NCBI GenBank assembly: GCA_049975245.1 | Contig: JBNGDB010000004.1 | Location: forward strand, 1-64,000 | From: UBA117 sp049975245 | Lineage (GTDB): Archaea; Methanobacteriota; Methanobacteria; Methanobacteriales; Methanobacteriaceae | Length of the DNA stretch: 64,000 nt | Reading direction: 5' to 3' | Part shown: piece after piece, positions 26,826-35,825 of the stretch | Layout: each line of letters opens with the position of its first letter | Position numbering within the stretch: position 1 is the stretch's first letter | Notes under the pieces: generated by a model | What the model was told of the DNA's origin: nothing | What the model saw: the letters and a program-made list of their open reading frames with translations, nothing else | Database searches by the model: none | Made by a program: the position numbers and the translations under genes

Positions 26826-28256
26826 ATGACTGAGCTTAATTTACTTATTCTGGAAGATGTTCCATTTGATGTTGAATTAATAGAACGTGAATTGAAAAAA
26901 GCAGATATGAAATTCACATCCAGGATCGTTGATCGGGAAGAAAGTTATTTAAAGGAAATTAAAATTTTTAAACCCGACCTTATTCTTGCAGATCATTCGT
27001 TACCACATTTTGATGGCCTAACAGCTTTGGAAATTGCAAAAAAGGAATGTCCAAATGTACCCTTCATATTTGTTAGTGGAAAAATTGGGGAAGAATTTGC
27101 TGTTGAAGCACTCAAAAGCGGTGCTACAGATTATGTTTTCAAAGGAAATCTATCTAAAATTGTTTTAGCTATAAATCGTGCTTTAGAAGAAGTTGAAGAA
27201 CAGAATAAGCGACTTAAAATAGAAAAAGAGCTATTTAAAAGTCATGAACTTCTAACTGAAGCCCAGAAAATCGGTAAAATAGGTAGTTGGGAATATCACT
27301 TAAAAAACAATATTGTAAAATGTTCTGATGAGTTACTTAACATATTAGATTTAAACAAAGTCGAAAATGATATGTATTTCGACGAATTTATATCATTTGT
27401 ACATCCGGAAGATATTAATTATGTAAAAGAAGAGATAGATAAAGCTTTAAAAGATAAAGATAGTTTTTCCTACGAATTTCGCATATTGGGACCGGATAAA
27501 AATATAAAATTCTTATCATGTCATGCTAAAATTATCAGAAACTTAAAAGGAGAGCCTTTACGTATTATTGGTACTGAACAAGATATCACAACCCGTAAAA
27601 TTTCAGAAAATAAATTAAGAGAATCTCTTGAAGAAAAAGAAATGCTGCTTCAAGAGATACATCACAGAGTAAAAAATAATCTCCAAGTAATTTACAGCCT
27701 TTTACGTTTACAATCTAGATTTATAAAGGACAAAGAATCACAGGAGATCTTCAAAGAAACTCAAAACCGTATTAGATCAATAGCTGTGCTACATGAAAAG
27801 TTGTATAGGTCAAAGGATCTTGGCCGAATTGGTTTTGCTGATTATGTTATTAGTCTGGTTAAGGATATTTTTCATTCCTACGGTACTGATACTAATCTCG
27901 TAAATCTTAACGTAGATGTTGGAAATATTTATCTAAATATCGAAACTGCCATTCCTTGCGGTATAATAATAAATGAATTAGTTAGCAATTCTCTAAAACA
28001 CGCCTTTTTTGAGGGAAAAAGTGGAAGTATTACTATTAGAACTGATAAAGATGAAGAAGGATATATTACTCTAAGTGTAAGTGATGATGGTGTAGGAATG
28101 CCCTCGGATATAGATTTTGATAATATAGAAACTTTAGGTTTACAATTAGTCCAGTATTTAACTAACCGGATTAAGGGTGAGATATTCCTTAATAATGATA
28201 ACGGTACAGAAGTCAAAATAATATTTAAGGAATTGGAATATATCAATAGGACATGA
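26826..28256 (+). CDS. receiver-PAS-histidine kinase (HisKA_2 type)
   Basis: A cytosolic 476-residue sensor with no membrane segment. N-terminal receiver domain (about 4-122, phospho-acceptor Asp56 in LADHSLP, Lys in FKGNL), PAS/PAC domain (about 150-265), HisKA_2 with phospho-acceptor His in EIHHRVKNNLQ (about 280), and an HATPase with NELVSNSLKHAF and DDGVGMP. A receiver at the front of a kinase implies input from another kinase. Four nt upstream of a second kinase of the same family; the two share their C-terminal half and probably arose by duplication. Confidence 0.88.
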   Translation: MTELNLLILEDVPFDVELIERELKKADMKFTSRIVDREESYLKEIKIFKPDLILADHSLPHFDGLTALEIAKKECPNVPFIFVSGKIGEEFAVEALKSGATDYVFKGNLSKIVLAINRALEEVEEQNKRLKIEKELFKSHELLTEAQKIGKIGSWEYHLKNNIVKCSDELLNILDLNKVENDMYFDEFISFVHPEDINYVKEEIDKALKDKDSFSYEFRILGPDKNIKFLSCHAKIIRNLKGEPLRIIGTEQDITTRKISENKLRESLEEKEMLLQEIHHRVKNNLQVIYSLLRLQSRFIKDKESQEIFKETQNRIRSIAVLHEKLYRSKDLGRIGFADYVISLVKDIFHSYGTDTNLVNLNVDVGNIYLNIETAIPCGIIINELVSNSLKHAFFEGKSGSITIRTDKDEEGYITLSVSDDGVGMPSDIDFDNIETLGLQLVQYLTNRIKGEIFLNNDNGTEVKIIFKELEYINRT

Positions 28257-28260
28257 TTCT

Positions 28261-29316
28261 ATGACTAAAGAAAAAATTTTAGTTGTTGAGGACGAAGAAC
28301 TTGTTGCTCAAGACATTAAAGTTATATTAGAAGACTTAGGATATGAAGTTCCTGCTCTTGTACCCTCCGGTGAAGAAGCCATGCAAAAAGTTGAAAAAAT
28401 TAATCCAGATTCTATTCTAATGGACATTATGTTAGAAGGTAATATGGACGGAATTGAAACCGCTGAAAAAATTCAGCAAAAATATGATATCCCTATTGTG
28501 TACATTACTGCCTACGGTAATGAAGATATCCTACAACGTGCAAAAAAAACTGAACCATATGGTTACATTTTAAAACCATTCCAGGAGAGAGAATTGCAAA
28601 TAAGCTTAGAACTGGCTCTTTACAAACATGAAACTGAAAAAACCAGGGAACAGCTTTTAAAACAAAAAATAATTAATGAAAATTTAAGTAAATCACTGGA
28701 AGAAAAGGAAGTTCTCTTGAAAGAGATCGATCATCGTGTGAAAAATAATATGCAAATAATTATAAGCTTATTATCACTCCAAACTAGATATTTTAAGGAC
28801 GAAAAAGTGGTTGAATTTTTCAGGGACAGTATAAACCGTGTTAAATCTATGGCAATGATACATGAAAAGGTATATCAATCAGAAGACCTTTCCAGTATTG
28901 ATTTTGGTAAATACATTCCTAAACTGGTATCTGGAATTTCAAGTTCCTATGGAACAGACTCTAACATAAAAATAAAAACAGATATAGAGGATATTTATTT
29001 GAATATAGATACTGCCATACCTTGCGGGTTAATAGTTAATGAATTAGTAACAAATTCCCTCAAACACGCGTTTAAAACTAAAAATGGCACTATTAAAATA
29101 GAAATGAAACCAGATGATGATAATTTTATTCTTATAGTAAAGGATAATGGAGTGGGGCTCCCTGAAGATATTGATGTTTTTAACAAAAAAGCTTTGGGTC
29201 TTAGATTAGTAGATACATTGATAAAACAGTTAGATGCCTCTATGAACATGTATAAAATCAATGGAACAAAATTTGAAATTAAATTTAAGGAATTAAAGTA
29301 TATTGACCGATTCTGA
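28261..29316 (+). CDS. receiver-histidine kinase (HisKA_2 type)
   Basis: 351 residues: receiver (about 4-120, acidic pocket ED at 10-11, phospho-acceptor Asp55 in LMDIML, Lys in LKPF), coiled-coil-like linker (about 125-150), HisKA_2 with His in EIDHRVKNNMQ, and an HATPase with NELVTNSLKHAF and DNGVGLP. It lacks the PAS domain of its upstream paralogue. It starts 4 nt after that gene, so a phosphorelay between the two is likely. No output regulator with a DNA-binding domain is nearby. Confidence 0.88.
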   Translation: MTKEKILVVEDEELVAQDIKVILEDLGYEVPALVPSGEEAMQKVEKINPDSILMDIMLEGNMDGIETAEKIQQKYDIPIVYITAYGNEDILQRAKKTEPYGYILKPFQERELQISLELALYKHETEKTREQLLKQKIINENLSKSLEEKEVLLKEIDHRVKNNMQIIISLLSLQTRYFKDEKVVEFFRDSINRVKSMAMIHEKVYQSEDLSSIDFGKYIPKLVSGISSSYGTDSNIKIKTDIEDIYLNIDTAIPCGLIVNELVTNSLKHAFKTKNGTIKIEMKPDDDNFILIVKDNGVGLPEDIDVFNKKALGLRLVDTLIKQLDASMNMYKINGTKFEIKFKELKYIDRF

Positions 29317-29426
29317 TGGTATAAATTCTGAAATATTGATTTCCAGATTATTTTTTTTAAGTAAAAGTCACTAATTTTTAGGATATATTAATTCTTTATC
29401 AATAATTTTATAGTGTTCATTTAGCA

Positions 29427-29435
29427 TATAAATAA
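29427..29435 (+). promoter_or_regulatory. TATA box of the small protein gene at 29480
   Basis: ATATAAATA lies about 49 bp before ATG 29480, giving a leader of about 23-25 nt that includes the near-perfect Shine-Dalgarno GGAGGTGAT at 29468-29476. Confidence 0.5.
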
Positions 29436-29479
29436 ATAATATTCAGCATAATGCCTTTTTAATATTTGGAGGTGATTCA

Positions 29480-29680
29480 ATGATCGAAAAAATTGAAATT
29501 ACCATTGTAAATGAAAATGTTCATAATTTCAAAAAAGGCGAATTTGGTGTTGAAAGTATAGTGATAGATGAAGGAAGAGGATTTATTGAAATTCAATATG
29601 AAGTCAAAGAAACTGGAAAAAGACAGGTAATAATTCCATTGGAAAACGTTGAAAAGTGTGAATATGTTGAAAAAATGTAG
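29480..29680 (+). CDS. small hypothetical protein
   Basis: 66 residues with alternating beta strands (IEKIEITIVNENVH, ESIVIDEG, FIEIQYEVKE, RQVIIPLENV) and no Cys or membrane segment; I do not recognise the family. The very strong Shine-Dalgarno and a TATA box at the right place argue that it is real and well translated. Its stop codon lies in the first copy of a 26-bp direct repeat. Confidence 0.7.
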   Translation: MIEKIEITIVNENVHNFKKGEFGVESIVIDEGRGFIEIQYEVKETGKRQVIIPLENVEKCEYVEKM

Positions 29681-29742
29681 TTTAACTTAAATTGATTGAA
29701 AAATATTGCAAAAAAGTAGTTTAACTTAAATTGATTGAAAAT
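29677..29742. repeat. 26-bp direct repeat with 39-bp period
   Basis: The segment starting GTAGTTTAACTTAAATTGAT occurs at 29677 and at 29716. The first copy includes the stop codon of the small protein gene; the second runs into the start of the CDP-alcohol phosphatidyltransferase gene. The preceding bases (TTGAAAAAAT versus TTGCAAAAAA) also match partly, so a 39-bp duplication is likely. Confidence 0.85.
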
Positions 29743-29748
29743 TATAAA

Positions 29749-30243
29749 ATGTCTAAATCATTCATCCCTTCTATAATTACATCTGTTAGAATAATTATCG
29801 CACCAATATTTTTTATATCATTTTTAAACCAACAGTTCTTTTTATCTTTAACCGTTCTGATTATAGCCGGGTTAAGTGACATTTTAGACGGATACATTGC
29901 CCGTCAAATGGATTCTACCTCCAATGAAGGAGCTTATCTCGACGTAATAGCTGATTTTATATTCATAACCGCCTGTATTTCCGCTTTTGTCGTTAAGGGA
30001 TGGTATAATCCATTAATAATCTTATTAATTATTGCAATGTTTACTCTTTTTATATCTACATCCAATTTAGAAAAGCCAGTATACGATCCTTTTGGGAAAT
30101 ATTTGGGAGGATTTCTCTTTTTAATGATTTATTTAACATTTTTATTCCCTGAAATGATTATAAGGGAAATAATGTTAATATTATTAATTTTAATATCTAT
30201 ATTTTCTGTTTTCTTTCGCCTAAAATATATTCATGAAAACTAA
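29749..30243 (+). CDS. CDP-alcohol phosphatidyltransferase family protein
   Basis: Membrane enzyme of 164 residues that moves a phospho-alcohol headgroup from or to a CDP-activated lipid, here probably archaetidyl lipids. The full CDP-AP motif DxxDGxxARx8GxxxDxxxD is present (DILDGYIAR, 8 residues, G, then Asp and Asp), with about five membrane helices. ATG 29749 (MSKSFIPS) is preferred over TTG 29731, which falls inside the duplicated 26-bp repeat. The headgroup (inositol, glycerol, serine) cannot be read from the sequence. Confidence 0.82.
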   Translation: MSKSFIPSIITSVRIIIAPIFFISFLNQQFFLSLTVLIIAGLSDILDGYIARQMDSTSNEGAYLDVIADFIFITACISAFVVKGWYNPLIILLIIAMFTLFISTSNLEKPVYDPFGKYLGGFLFLMIYLTFLFPEMIIREIMLILLILISIFSVFFRLKYIHEN

Positions 30244-30317
30244 TCAAATATTAAAAATGAAAACTAAAATTCAATCAGAATATAGAATTAAAACCTAAAA
30301 CAAATCATATCTTAATT

Positions 30318-30325
30318 AAAAAAAA
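30318..30325 (-). terminator. oligo-T terminator candidate after the Dam-type gene
   Basis: Eight consecutive T on the transcribed minus strand about 10 bp beyond the stop codon at 30336, as expected for archaeal intrinsic termination. Confidence 0.35.
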
Positions 30326-30335
30326 GTATACCCCC

Positions 30336-31271
30336 CTAAAAATTTCTAATTATCAACTCATTAATTTGGCCTCTTTTTAAAATATTTCTATTAATATTAC
30401 GTTTAGCAGGTATTCTCTCCATATTGAAATCACCATATAACTGGTCAAAGAATCTATCATAGGGATTTACATTTTTAGGGTCAGAATTACTTAACATCAA
30501 ACAAGCCCCTCTCTTATCCATTTTAACAAAAAATTTAGCCAAAACTTCCTGTTCATAATCAGAAAACCCATTTTTTGCATAATTTGTAAAATTAGAGGTA
30601 GTATTCAGCGGACGGTAGGGCGGATCAAAATAAACAAATGTTTTTTTATTTATGAAAATTTCTGATTCTGTAAAATCTGCGTGATAGATTTTAACATTCC
30701 TCAGTGCTTGATTTATTTCAAAAATATTTTCTTTATTAAATATTTTAGGGTTATCATACCTTCCATAGGGTACATTAAATTCTCCTTTTTTATTTAATCT
30801 GAACAAACCATTAAAACAAGTTTTATTTAAAAAAATTAGATAAGCTGTTCTATTAATCCCATCATCATTTATATTATCATAATCAAAATGCTTCATTTGT
30901 TGATTATAAATTGACCTAATTTTATAATAGTGAATTTTTCGTTCTTTTTTTGTTTTTTCAAGATGGGAGGATTCTATTTCTTCTAATTGAATTATTAAAT
31001 CTTTATGATTATCTTTGATAACTTGGTAGGCTAAAATCAGATCGGGGTTTATGTCAAACAAAAAAGCTTCTTTAACCAGATAATTTCTCTTCAAAAAAAA
31101 GAACATAGCCCCGCCTCCCAGAAAGGGCTCAACATACCTATCAATAGTTTTATACTTCTTAATAAAATCAGGAAGTCTTTTATTAAATTCGTTTAACAAT
31201 TGATTTTTTCCACCAGCCCACTTTAAAAATGGCCTAGGAAGTGTTGGAGATTTTTTAGGATAATTTTTCAT
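30336..31271 (-). CDS. Dam-family DNA adenine N6-methyltransferase
   Basis: 311 residues of the D12/alpha class: SAM-binding motif FLKWAGGKNQLL (about 16-27), RYVEPFLGGGAMFF, a central target-recognition region, and catalytic motif IV VYFDPPYRPL (about 212-221). The family usually methylates GATC-like sites. No restriction endonuclease or helicase gene is adjacent, so it is an orphan methylase: either a regulatory mark or the remains of a type II system. A lone gene between long AT-rich flanks suggests horizontal origin. Confidence 0.85.
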   Translation of the reverse strand: MKNYPKKSPTLPRPFLKWAGGKNQLLNEFNKRLPDFIKKYKTIDRYVEPFLGGGAMFFFLKRNYLVKEAFLFDINPDLILAYQVIKDNHKDLIIQLEEIESSHLEKTKKERKIHYYKIRSIYNQQMKHFDYDNINDDGINRTAYLIFLNKTCFNGLFRLNKKGEFNVPYGRYDNPKIFNKENIFEINQALRNVKIYHADFTESEIFINKKTFVYFDPPYRPLNTTSNFTNYAKNGFSDYEQEVLAKFFVKMDKRGACLMLSNSDPKNVNPYDRFFDQLYGDFNMERIPAKRNINRNILKRGQINELIIRNF

Positions 31272-31495
31272 ATAAAACCTTATAATTCAATTATAAATAC
31301 CCTCCAAGAATAGGGATTTCATAGGAGTGAATTATTTGGAAGCAATATATGGACTAACATGATTGGGAATTTGTAGTATAAGATTTGAAATTTTTACATA
31401 CGTTAATATGTTAATAATACATTTTAATATTTCATTTTAAATTTATTTATATTATACAAATTATTTTTGAAAAGGTTTTTCTATTAAATGTTCAA

Positions 31496-32287
31496 CTAAA
31501 TACTATCTTTTAATATATCTTCTGGTGCTCCTGCTATTTCCACTAGATATTCAGCCTCCATTATGTGTAGTGTTGACGGTATAATTAAAGAGTGTAGAGG
31601 GCCTCCAAAATCTTCTTTTAAAAGGTTTCCAATTTTATCTGAACGTACCAACGGTTTGGTAGAACCAGCCCTGGCTATAACCACAGCCAGTGATTCATCA
31701 AAAATAATCTTTTCTTTTCTCTCTATTTCAACCTTTAAAAGATATTCAAGGCCTTGATTAGCAGTCATGTATCTTTCTTCATCAGCTCGAATATCTAAAA
31801 GGACTAAACTATGGGCATTGAATTCCATATTAGTTTTTATAGTCATGTAAGGAGAATGGGGAAAGTAATTTTCCTCTGGAAAGGGTATTGTGGTTACTTT
31901 ACCAAATTTATAGGCTTGAAGTCCGGCAATCCCCGGCGCAGCAGAAAGTATTGATGATGCATGGATGATCTGGGTATCAATACCTATTTTTTTGGCCTGA
32001 ATGACCATATCAGAATGTGTAGTTGCAATTAACGGATCTCCTGCAGTTAAAAAAGCAACATCCTCTTTTGATGCATTATCTATTAATACATTACTTTCTT
32101 CAACTTCTTGCCGGTTTAAAACTATAATTTTTTTGTCAATAATCTTTTCCAAAGAATTAAGTGTAGATCCAAATAGTTTTGCTGTGTAAAATTCAGCGAA
32201 AATTTTATCAACATTTTTCAATACTTCAATACCTTTAAGTGAAATATCTTTGGCATCAAAAAGACCTAAACCAATAAAATAAAGCAA
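31496..32287 (-). CDS. dphB: diphthine synthase
   Basis: SAM-dependent methyltransferase that trimethylates the amino-carboxypropyl-histidine on elongation factor 2 in diphthamide synthesis. 263 residues of the tetrapyrrole-methylase fold: MLYFIGLGLFDAKDISLKG at the N-terminus, FLTAGDPLIATTHSD, and VVIARAGS towards the C-terminus. The start is TTG 32287, three nt after AGGTGAT. Length and motifs match archaeal DphB. Single gene, divergent from trm5. Confidence 0.92.
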   Translation of the reverse strand: MLYFIGLGLFDAKDISLKGIEVLKNVDKIFAEFYTAKLFGSTLNSLEKIIDKKIIVLNRQEVEESNVLIDNASKEDVAFLTAGDPLIATTHSDMVIQAKKIGIDTQIIHASSILSAAPGIAGLQAYKFGKVTTIPFPEENYFPHSPYMTIKTNMEFNAHSLVLLDIRADEERYMTANQGLEYLLKVEIERKEKIIFDESLAVVIARAGSTKPLVRSDKIGNLLKEDFGGPLHSLIIPSTLHIMEAEYLVEIAGAPEDILKDSI

Positions 32288-32438
32288 ATAATCACCTTTA
32301 TAATATTTCTAAATTTTAAACTAAAATTTAGATTAAATTAATTTATTCCCTGTATCTATATACTATTAATTGTATTAAATGATTTTTTCGGATAATTTTA
32401 ATTATAATTAACTGAAAATCTTGTTGTAGCTGATATTT

Positions 32439-33461
32439 ATGAAAGGTTTAAAAGTTCAAAAAACAATGGCCAATGAAATTCGTAAAATTCTGTTGAAAAA
32501 ATCTCTGATTAATCTAAATTACAAAATTAAACAGACAGATAAAGGAATTATCATACCTCTCATAAAAAATCCCGACCCCCATCTTTTAAATGAATTAGAT
32601 CTCAGCCCAGAGAATATAGTGGAATCAGAGTTTCAAAATCAAAAAAGAGGACCTAAAAGCCTTAAAGATTATTTAACCAACAAAATTGACCCTAAAACCA
32701 TGGAAGAAATTAAAAGCTCCTTTGATATTATTGGAGATGTGGTAATTTTGGAAATTCCCCAGGATTTAGATGATTATAAATATATCATAGGTGACGCGGC
32801 GCTTAAATTCACCAAAAGAAGGACTGTTTATAGAAAAAAGAGTAAAATAAAAGGTTTAAAAAGAACCAGAGAATTTGAACACCTGGCCGGTGAAAAAAAT
32901 TCAGAAACTGTCCACAAAGAATTTGGTGCAAGATTTTCAATGGACGTTAAAAAGGTTTATTTCAGTCCCAGACTCGCAACAGAAAGAAAAAGAATATCAA
33001 ATTTAGTAGAAGATGGTGAAACCATTGTTGACATGTTTGCTGGTGTAGGTCCCTTTTCTATAATAATAGCAAGGGAAAATAATGTAAAAATATATGCTAT
33101 TGATATAAATCCTGATGCTTATTATTACTTGAAACAAAACATTGAAATGAATAAAGTTCAAGAGAGAATAGTTCCAGTTTTAGGGGATGCTGCAGATTAC
33201 CTAAAATTGACTAATATAAAGGCAAATCGGATATTAATGAATCTGCCAGGAATTGCCTGGAAATATTTAGAAAATGGAATGGAAGCACTTAAATATGGTG
33301 GAATTTTGCACTATTATGAATTTGCAAGTGATTTTGAAACTGCGGTTAATAGAATTGAAAATGCGGCCCAACCCCGAAATGTTGAAATCTTAAATAAAAG
33401 AAAAGTAAAATCAAAAAGTCCTGGAAAATGGCATATAGGGGTGGATGCAAAAGTATTTTAA
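32439..33461 (+). CDS. trm5: tRNA (guanine-37-N1) methyltransferase Trm5
   Basis: Makes m1G37 beside the anticodon, needed for reading-frame maintenance. 340 residues: N-terminal D1 domain (about 1-70), linker, OB-like D2, then the class I methyltransferase D3 with motif I VDMFAGVGPFSI (about 196-207), acidic YAIDINPDA and the catalytic-region motif NLPGIAWKYL. The length with an intact D1 suggests the Trm5b/c type. ATG 32439; monocistronic, divergent from dphB. Confidence 0.9.
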   Translation: MKGLKVQKTMANEIRKILLKKSLINLNYKIKQTDKGIIIPLIKNPDPHLLNELDLSPENIVESEFQNQKRGPKSLKDYLTNKIDPKTMEEIKSSFDIIGDVVILEIPQDLDDYKYIIGDAALKFTKRRTVYRKKSKIKGLKRTREFEHLAGEKNSETVHKEFGARFSMDVKKVYFSPRLATERKRISNLVEDGETIVDMFAGVGPFSIIIARENNVKIYAIDINPDAYYYLKQNIEMNKVQERIVPVLGDAADYLKLTNIKANRILMNLPGIAWKYLENGMEALKYGGILHYYEFASDFETAVNRIENAAQPRNVEILNKRKVKSKSPGKWHIGVDAKVF

Positions 33462-33970
33462 TTTAATCAATATTCTTGAAATTTTAATGTTTTTATTGAT
33501 TATTAATAAAAGAAAATTAAATGAAGAATAGAAATAGTTGAAGACTCAATTTCTGTAGAAATAACATTTAACGTACCAATTAATCAAAAAAGAATTGAAA
33601 ACCTATGCTTATGATGACGGCTAACTATATTAATTTACTAATTACATCATCCCCACTAACTACTGCATAATATAATTTATCCCTTTTTTTACTAATTTTA
33701 AATAATCTATTGAAAAATTCATTTTTCATAATCTATTTTTTAACAATTCAAAGGCCTACCTATATATTATCATTAGAGAGAAGACTCAAAAAGATACATT
33801 TTAAAATACCTTTTGATTAAAAAAAATCATTAAAGGGCTAAAGAGTTTAATTCAAAACAATTCCATCTTATTAATTATCTCATCTCTAATTATCATTCAT
33901 TTTCCATAGCAAATATTATATAGACTGCAATTAGATTATCACATAATTATTAAAATTAGAGGGAGTAAAA
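33462..33970. other. 509-bp intergenic region
   Basis: Long AT-rich stretch between trm5 and the HXXEE protein, both rightward. An ATTATATAG at 33913-33921 and GAGGGAG at 33959-33965 look like the TATA box and ribosome binding site of the downstream gene. I see no open frame, clear repeat or GC-rich RNA island in the rest. Confidence 0.35.
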
Positions 33971-34456
33971 ATGGATTTAAATATTCTATGGCTTGTACCT
34001 ATAGCATATCTTATACATATTTTTGAGGAATCACCGCGATTCCCGGCGTGGGCTGTGAAAGTTCGTATGATAACTTCCATGAGCTTCGGCGAGTTCGCTC
34101 TTGGAAACATTATTTTCATGGCTTATGTTCTTGTATCCGTATCTCTGGCAATCTTTTATACCAGTGAATTGACCCTTGTACTTGGATTATCCGCTGTTGC
34201 TTGGATATTTTCTAACTTTTTAGTCCACGCATACTATACTCTGCGTTATGGTGAATATTCCCCCGGCGTTATAACAGCAAGTGCATTATATGCGCCAGTT
34301 ACAGTGTTTATATTCTATAACTTTTTAGTATCTGGAATACTAAACACAGCAAACATTATATTAGCCATTATCATTGGTTTTGGAGTTATGTATGTTCCAC
34401 TGGCTATACAGATGCATAGAACAAGAACGGTCAAAAAATCAAGAACAGCTATATAA
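33971..34456 (+). CDS. HXXEE-domain integral membrane protein
   Basis: 161 residues with about five membrane helices. The HIFEESPRFPAWA segment (His16, Glu19-Glu20) gives the HxxEE signature, and a second conserved-looking region NFLVHAYYTLRYGEYSPG carries the later His and Tyr residues typical of this family. Members may be membrane-bound hydrolases, but no activity is established. GAGGGAG lies 6 nt before ATG 33971. Confidence 0.72.
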   Translation: MDLNILWLVPIAYLIHIFEESPRFPAWAVKVRMITSMSFGEFALGNIIFMAYVLVSVSLAIFYTSELTLVLGLSAVAWIFSNFLVHAYYTLRYGEYSPGVITASALYAPVTVFIFYNFLVSGILNTANIILAIIIGFGVMYVPLAIQMHRTRTVKKSRTAI

Positions 34457-34765
34457 AAATGGCATTTTTAATAAAATTAATTTATTTTCCTCTTTTTTAT
34501 TTATTAATTATTTATCAAAAATTATATCAGCTTACCCGAAAAGAGATTAACCTGCCTACGGTTCCTTTATTAATTTATTTATTCTCAGCAAAAAAGTCTT
34601 AAAAAATTCATGTTTGGAGAAAAAAGAAGATTTTTCTATTTTTTTATTTTATTGTAAGTAACGCTCCAAAAAACTAGAATAGGAAAAAATCGTTTGATTA
34701 GAATAGATTATAAATGATAATTAATTTTTAAAGTTACTCAAAATCTAATTATTTTTTAGATCCTG
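34457..34765. other. convergent intergenic region without recognised gene
   Basis: 309 bp between two convergent gene ends. A small patch of higher GC near 34530-34560 contains AACC-TGCCTAC-GGTT followed by CCTTTATT, which could be a weak terminator hairpin for the rightward gene; otherwise nothing is seen. Confidence 0.25.
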
Positions 34766-35695
34766 TTAAATTGGCTTTAAAATTCCTTCTTCTGTAATTA
34801 TACCGGTGATAAGATCACTGGGGACTATGTCAAAAGCCGGATTATTAATTTCTGTCTTAGCCGGTGCAACTCTACACTCACCGAAGTATAAAACCTCATC
34901 AGGGTTTCTTTCTTCAATTTCCACATCGTATATTGAATTTTCAAGATCAAAAGTACTTTTTGGTGCAGCTACATAAAATGGTATGTTAAACCTTTTCGCT
35001 GCCAGGGCCACCATCAGTGAACCTATCTTATTAGCCACTCCTCCTTTGGCCACCCTATCAGCTCCGATAACTACTTTATCTACCTTTCCTTTCTGCATCA
35101 TATACCCTGCCGCACTATCAACTATTAGTTTTACTGGAATTTTTTCTTGCTGCATCTCCCATACACTTAGACGTGCTCCTTGACATAAGGGACGGGTTTC
35201 ATCACAGAAAACTCTTATATTCTTGCCTTGATTAAAAGCCGCCCTTATAACTCCTAAAGCAGTACCATAATCCACACAAGCCAGGGCCCCTGCATTACAA
35301 TGAGTTAAAATAGTGTCGCCATCTTCTATTATTTTTGATCCGTATCTGCCAATGGATTTATTAGTTTCCACATCTTCATTATAAATTTTAATTGCTTCGT
35401 CCACGGGAGATTCTGCTGAAAGTACTCTGTCAACCGCCCAAAAAAGATTAACTGCAGTGGGGCGAGATTCTTTTATTTCTTCTGCTACTTTTTCTAGATC
35501 TTCACCATTTAAATAAGCAAGTGCCATTCCAAAGGCTGCTGCAACTCCAATTGCTGGTGCTCCACGTACCACCATTGTTTTTATTGCTTTAATAACATCT
35601 TTGTAACTATTACACTCGTAATAGACTAATTCATCCGGTAATTTAGTCTGGTCTATTAACAATAGCTTATCGTCTTTCCATAGCATTGTTTTCAT
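34766..35695 (-). CDS. mtnA: S-methyl-5-thioribose-1-phosphate isomerase family protein
   Basis: 309 residues of the MtnA / eIF2B-alpha-like family. Signature blocks: MVVRGAPAIGVAAAFG (about 45-60), ILTHCNAGALA with the catalytic Cys (about 130-140), DETRPLCQGARL, and VIGADRVAKGG with the catalytic Asp. Interconverts methylthioribose-1-P and methylthioribulose-1-P in methionine salvage, or handles 5-deoxyribose phosphates in organisms without the full pathway. Its length is slightly short of bacterial MtnA. AGGGAGAT precedes ATG 35695. No mtn neighbours. Confidence 0.87.
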   Translation of the reverse strand: MKTMLWKDDKLLLIDQTKLPDELVYYECNSYKDVIKAIKTMVVRGAPAIGVAAAFGMALAYLNGEDLEKVAEEIKESRPTAVNLFWAVDRVLSAESPVDEAIKIYNEDVETNKSIGRYGSKIIEDGDTILTHCNAGALACVDYGTALGVIRAAFNQGKNIRVFCDETRPLCQGARLSVWEMQQEKIPVKLIVDSAAGYMMQKGKVDKVVIGADRVAKGGVANKIGSLMVALAAKRFNIPFYVAAPKSTFDLENSIYDVEIEERNPDEVLYFGECRVAPAKTEINNPAFDIVPSDLITGIITEEGILKPI

Positions 35696-35825
35696 ACTTA
35701 TATCTCCCTAAATATTTACATAAATAGGATATTCTAATAAAAAAGTAGGATCCTATCCAATGTATTTGATTATGATAGGAAATCTAAATTCAATAAATTA
35801 AATCTTAATTTGAAATAATTAAATT

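Noticed and set aside
30244..31495. restriction-modification system or mobile element around the Dam-type gene
   Set aside because: No endonuclease, integrase, transposase or terminal repeats were found on either side.
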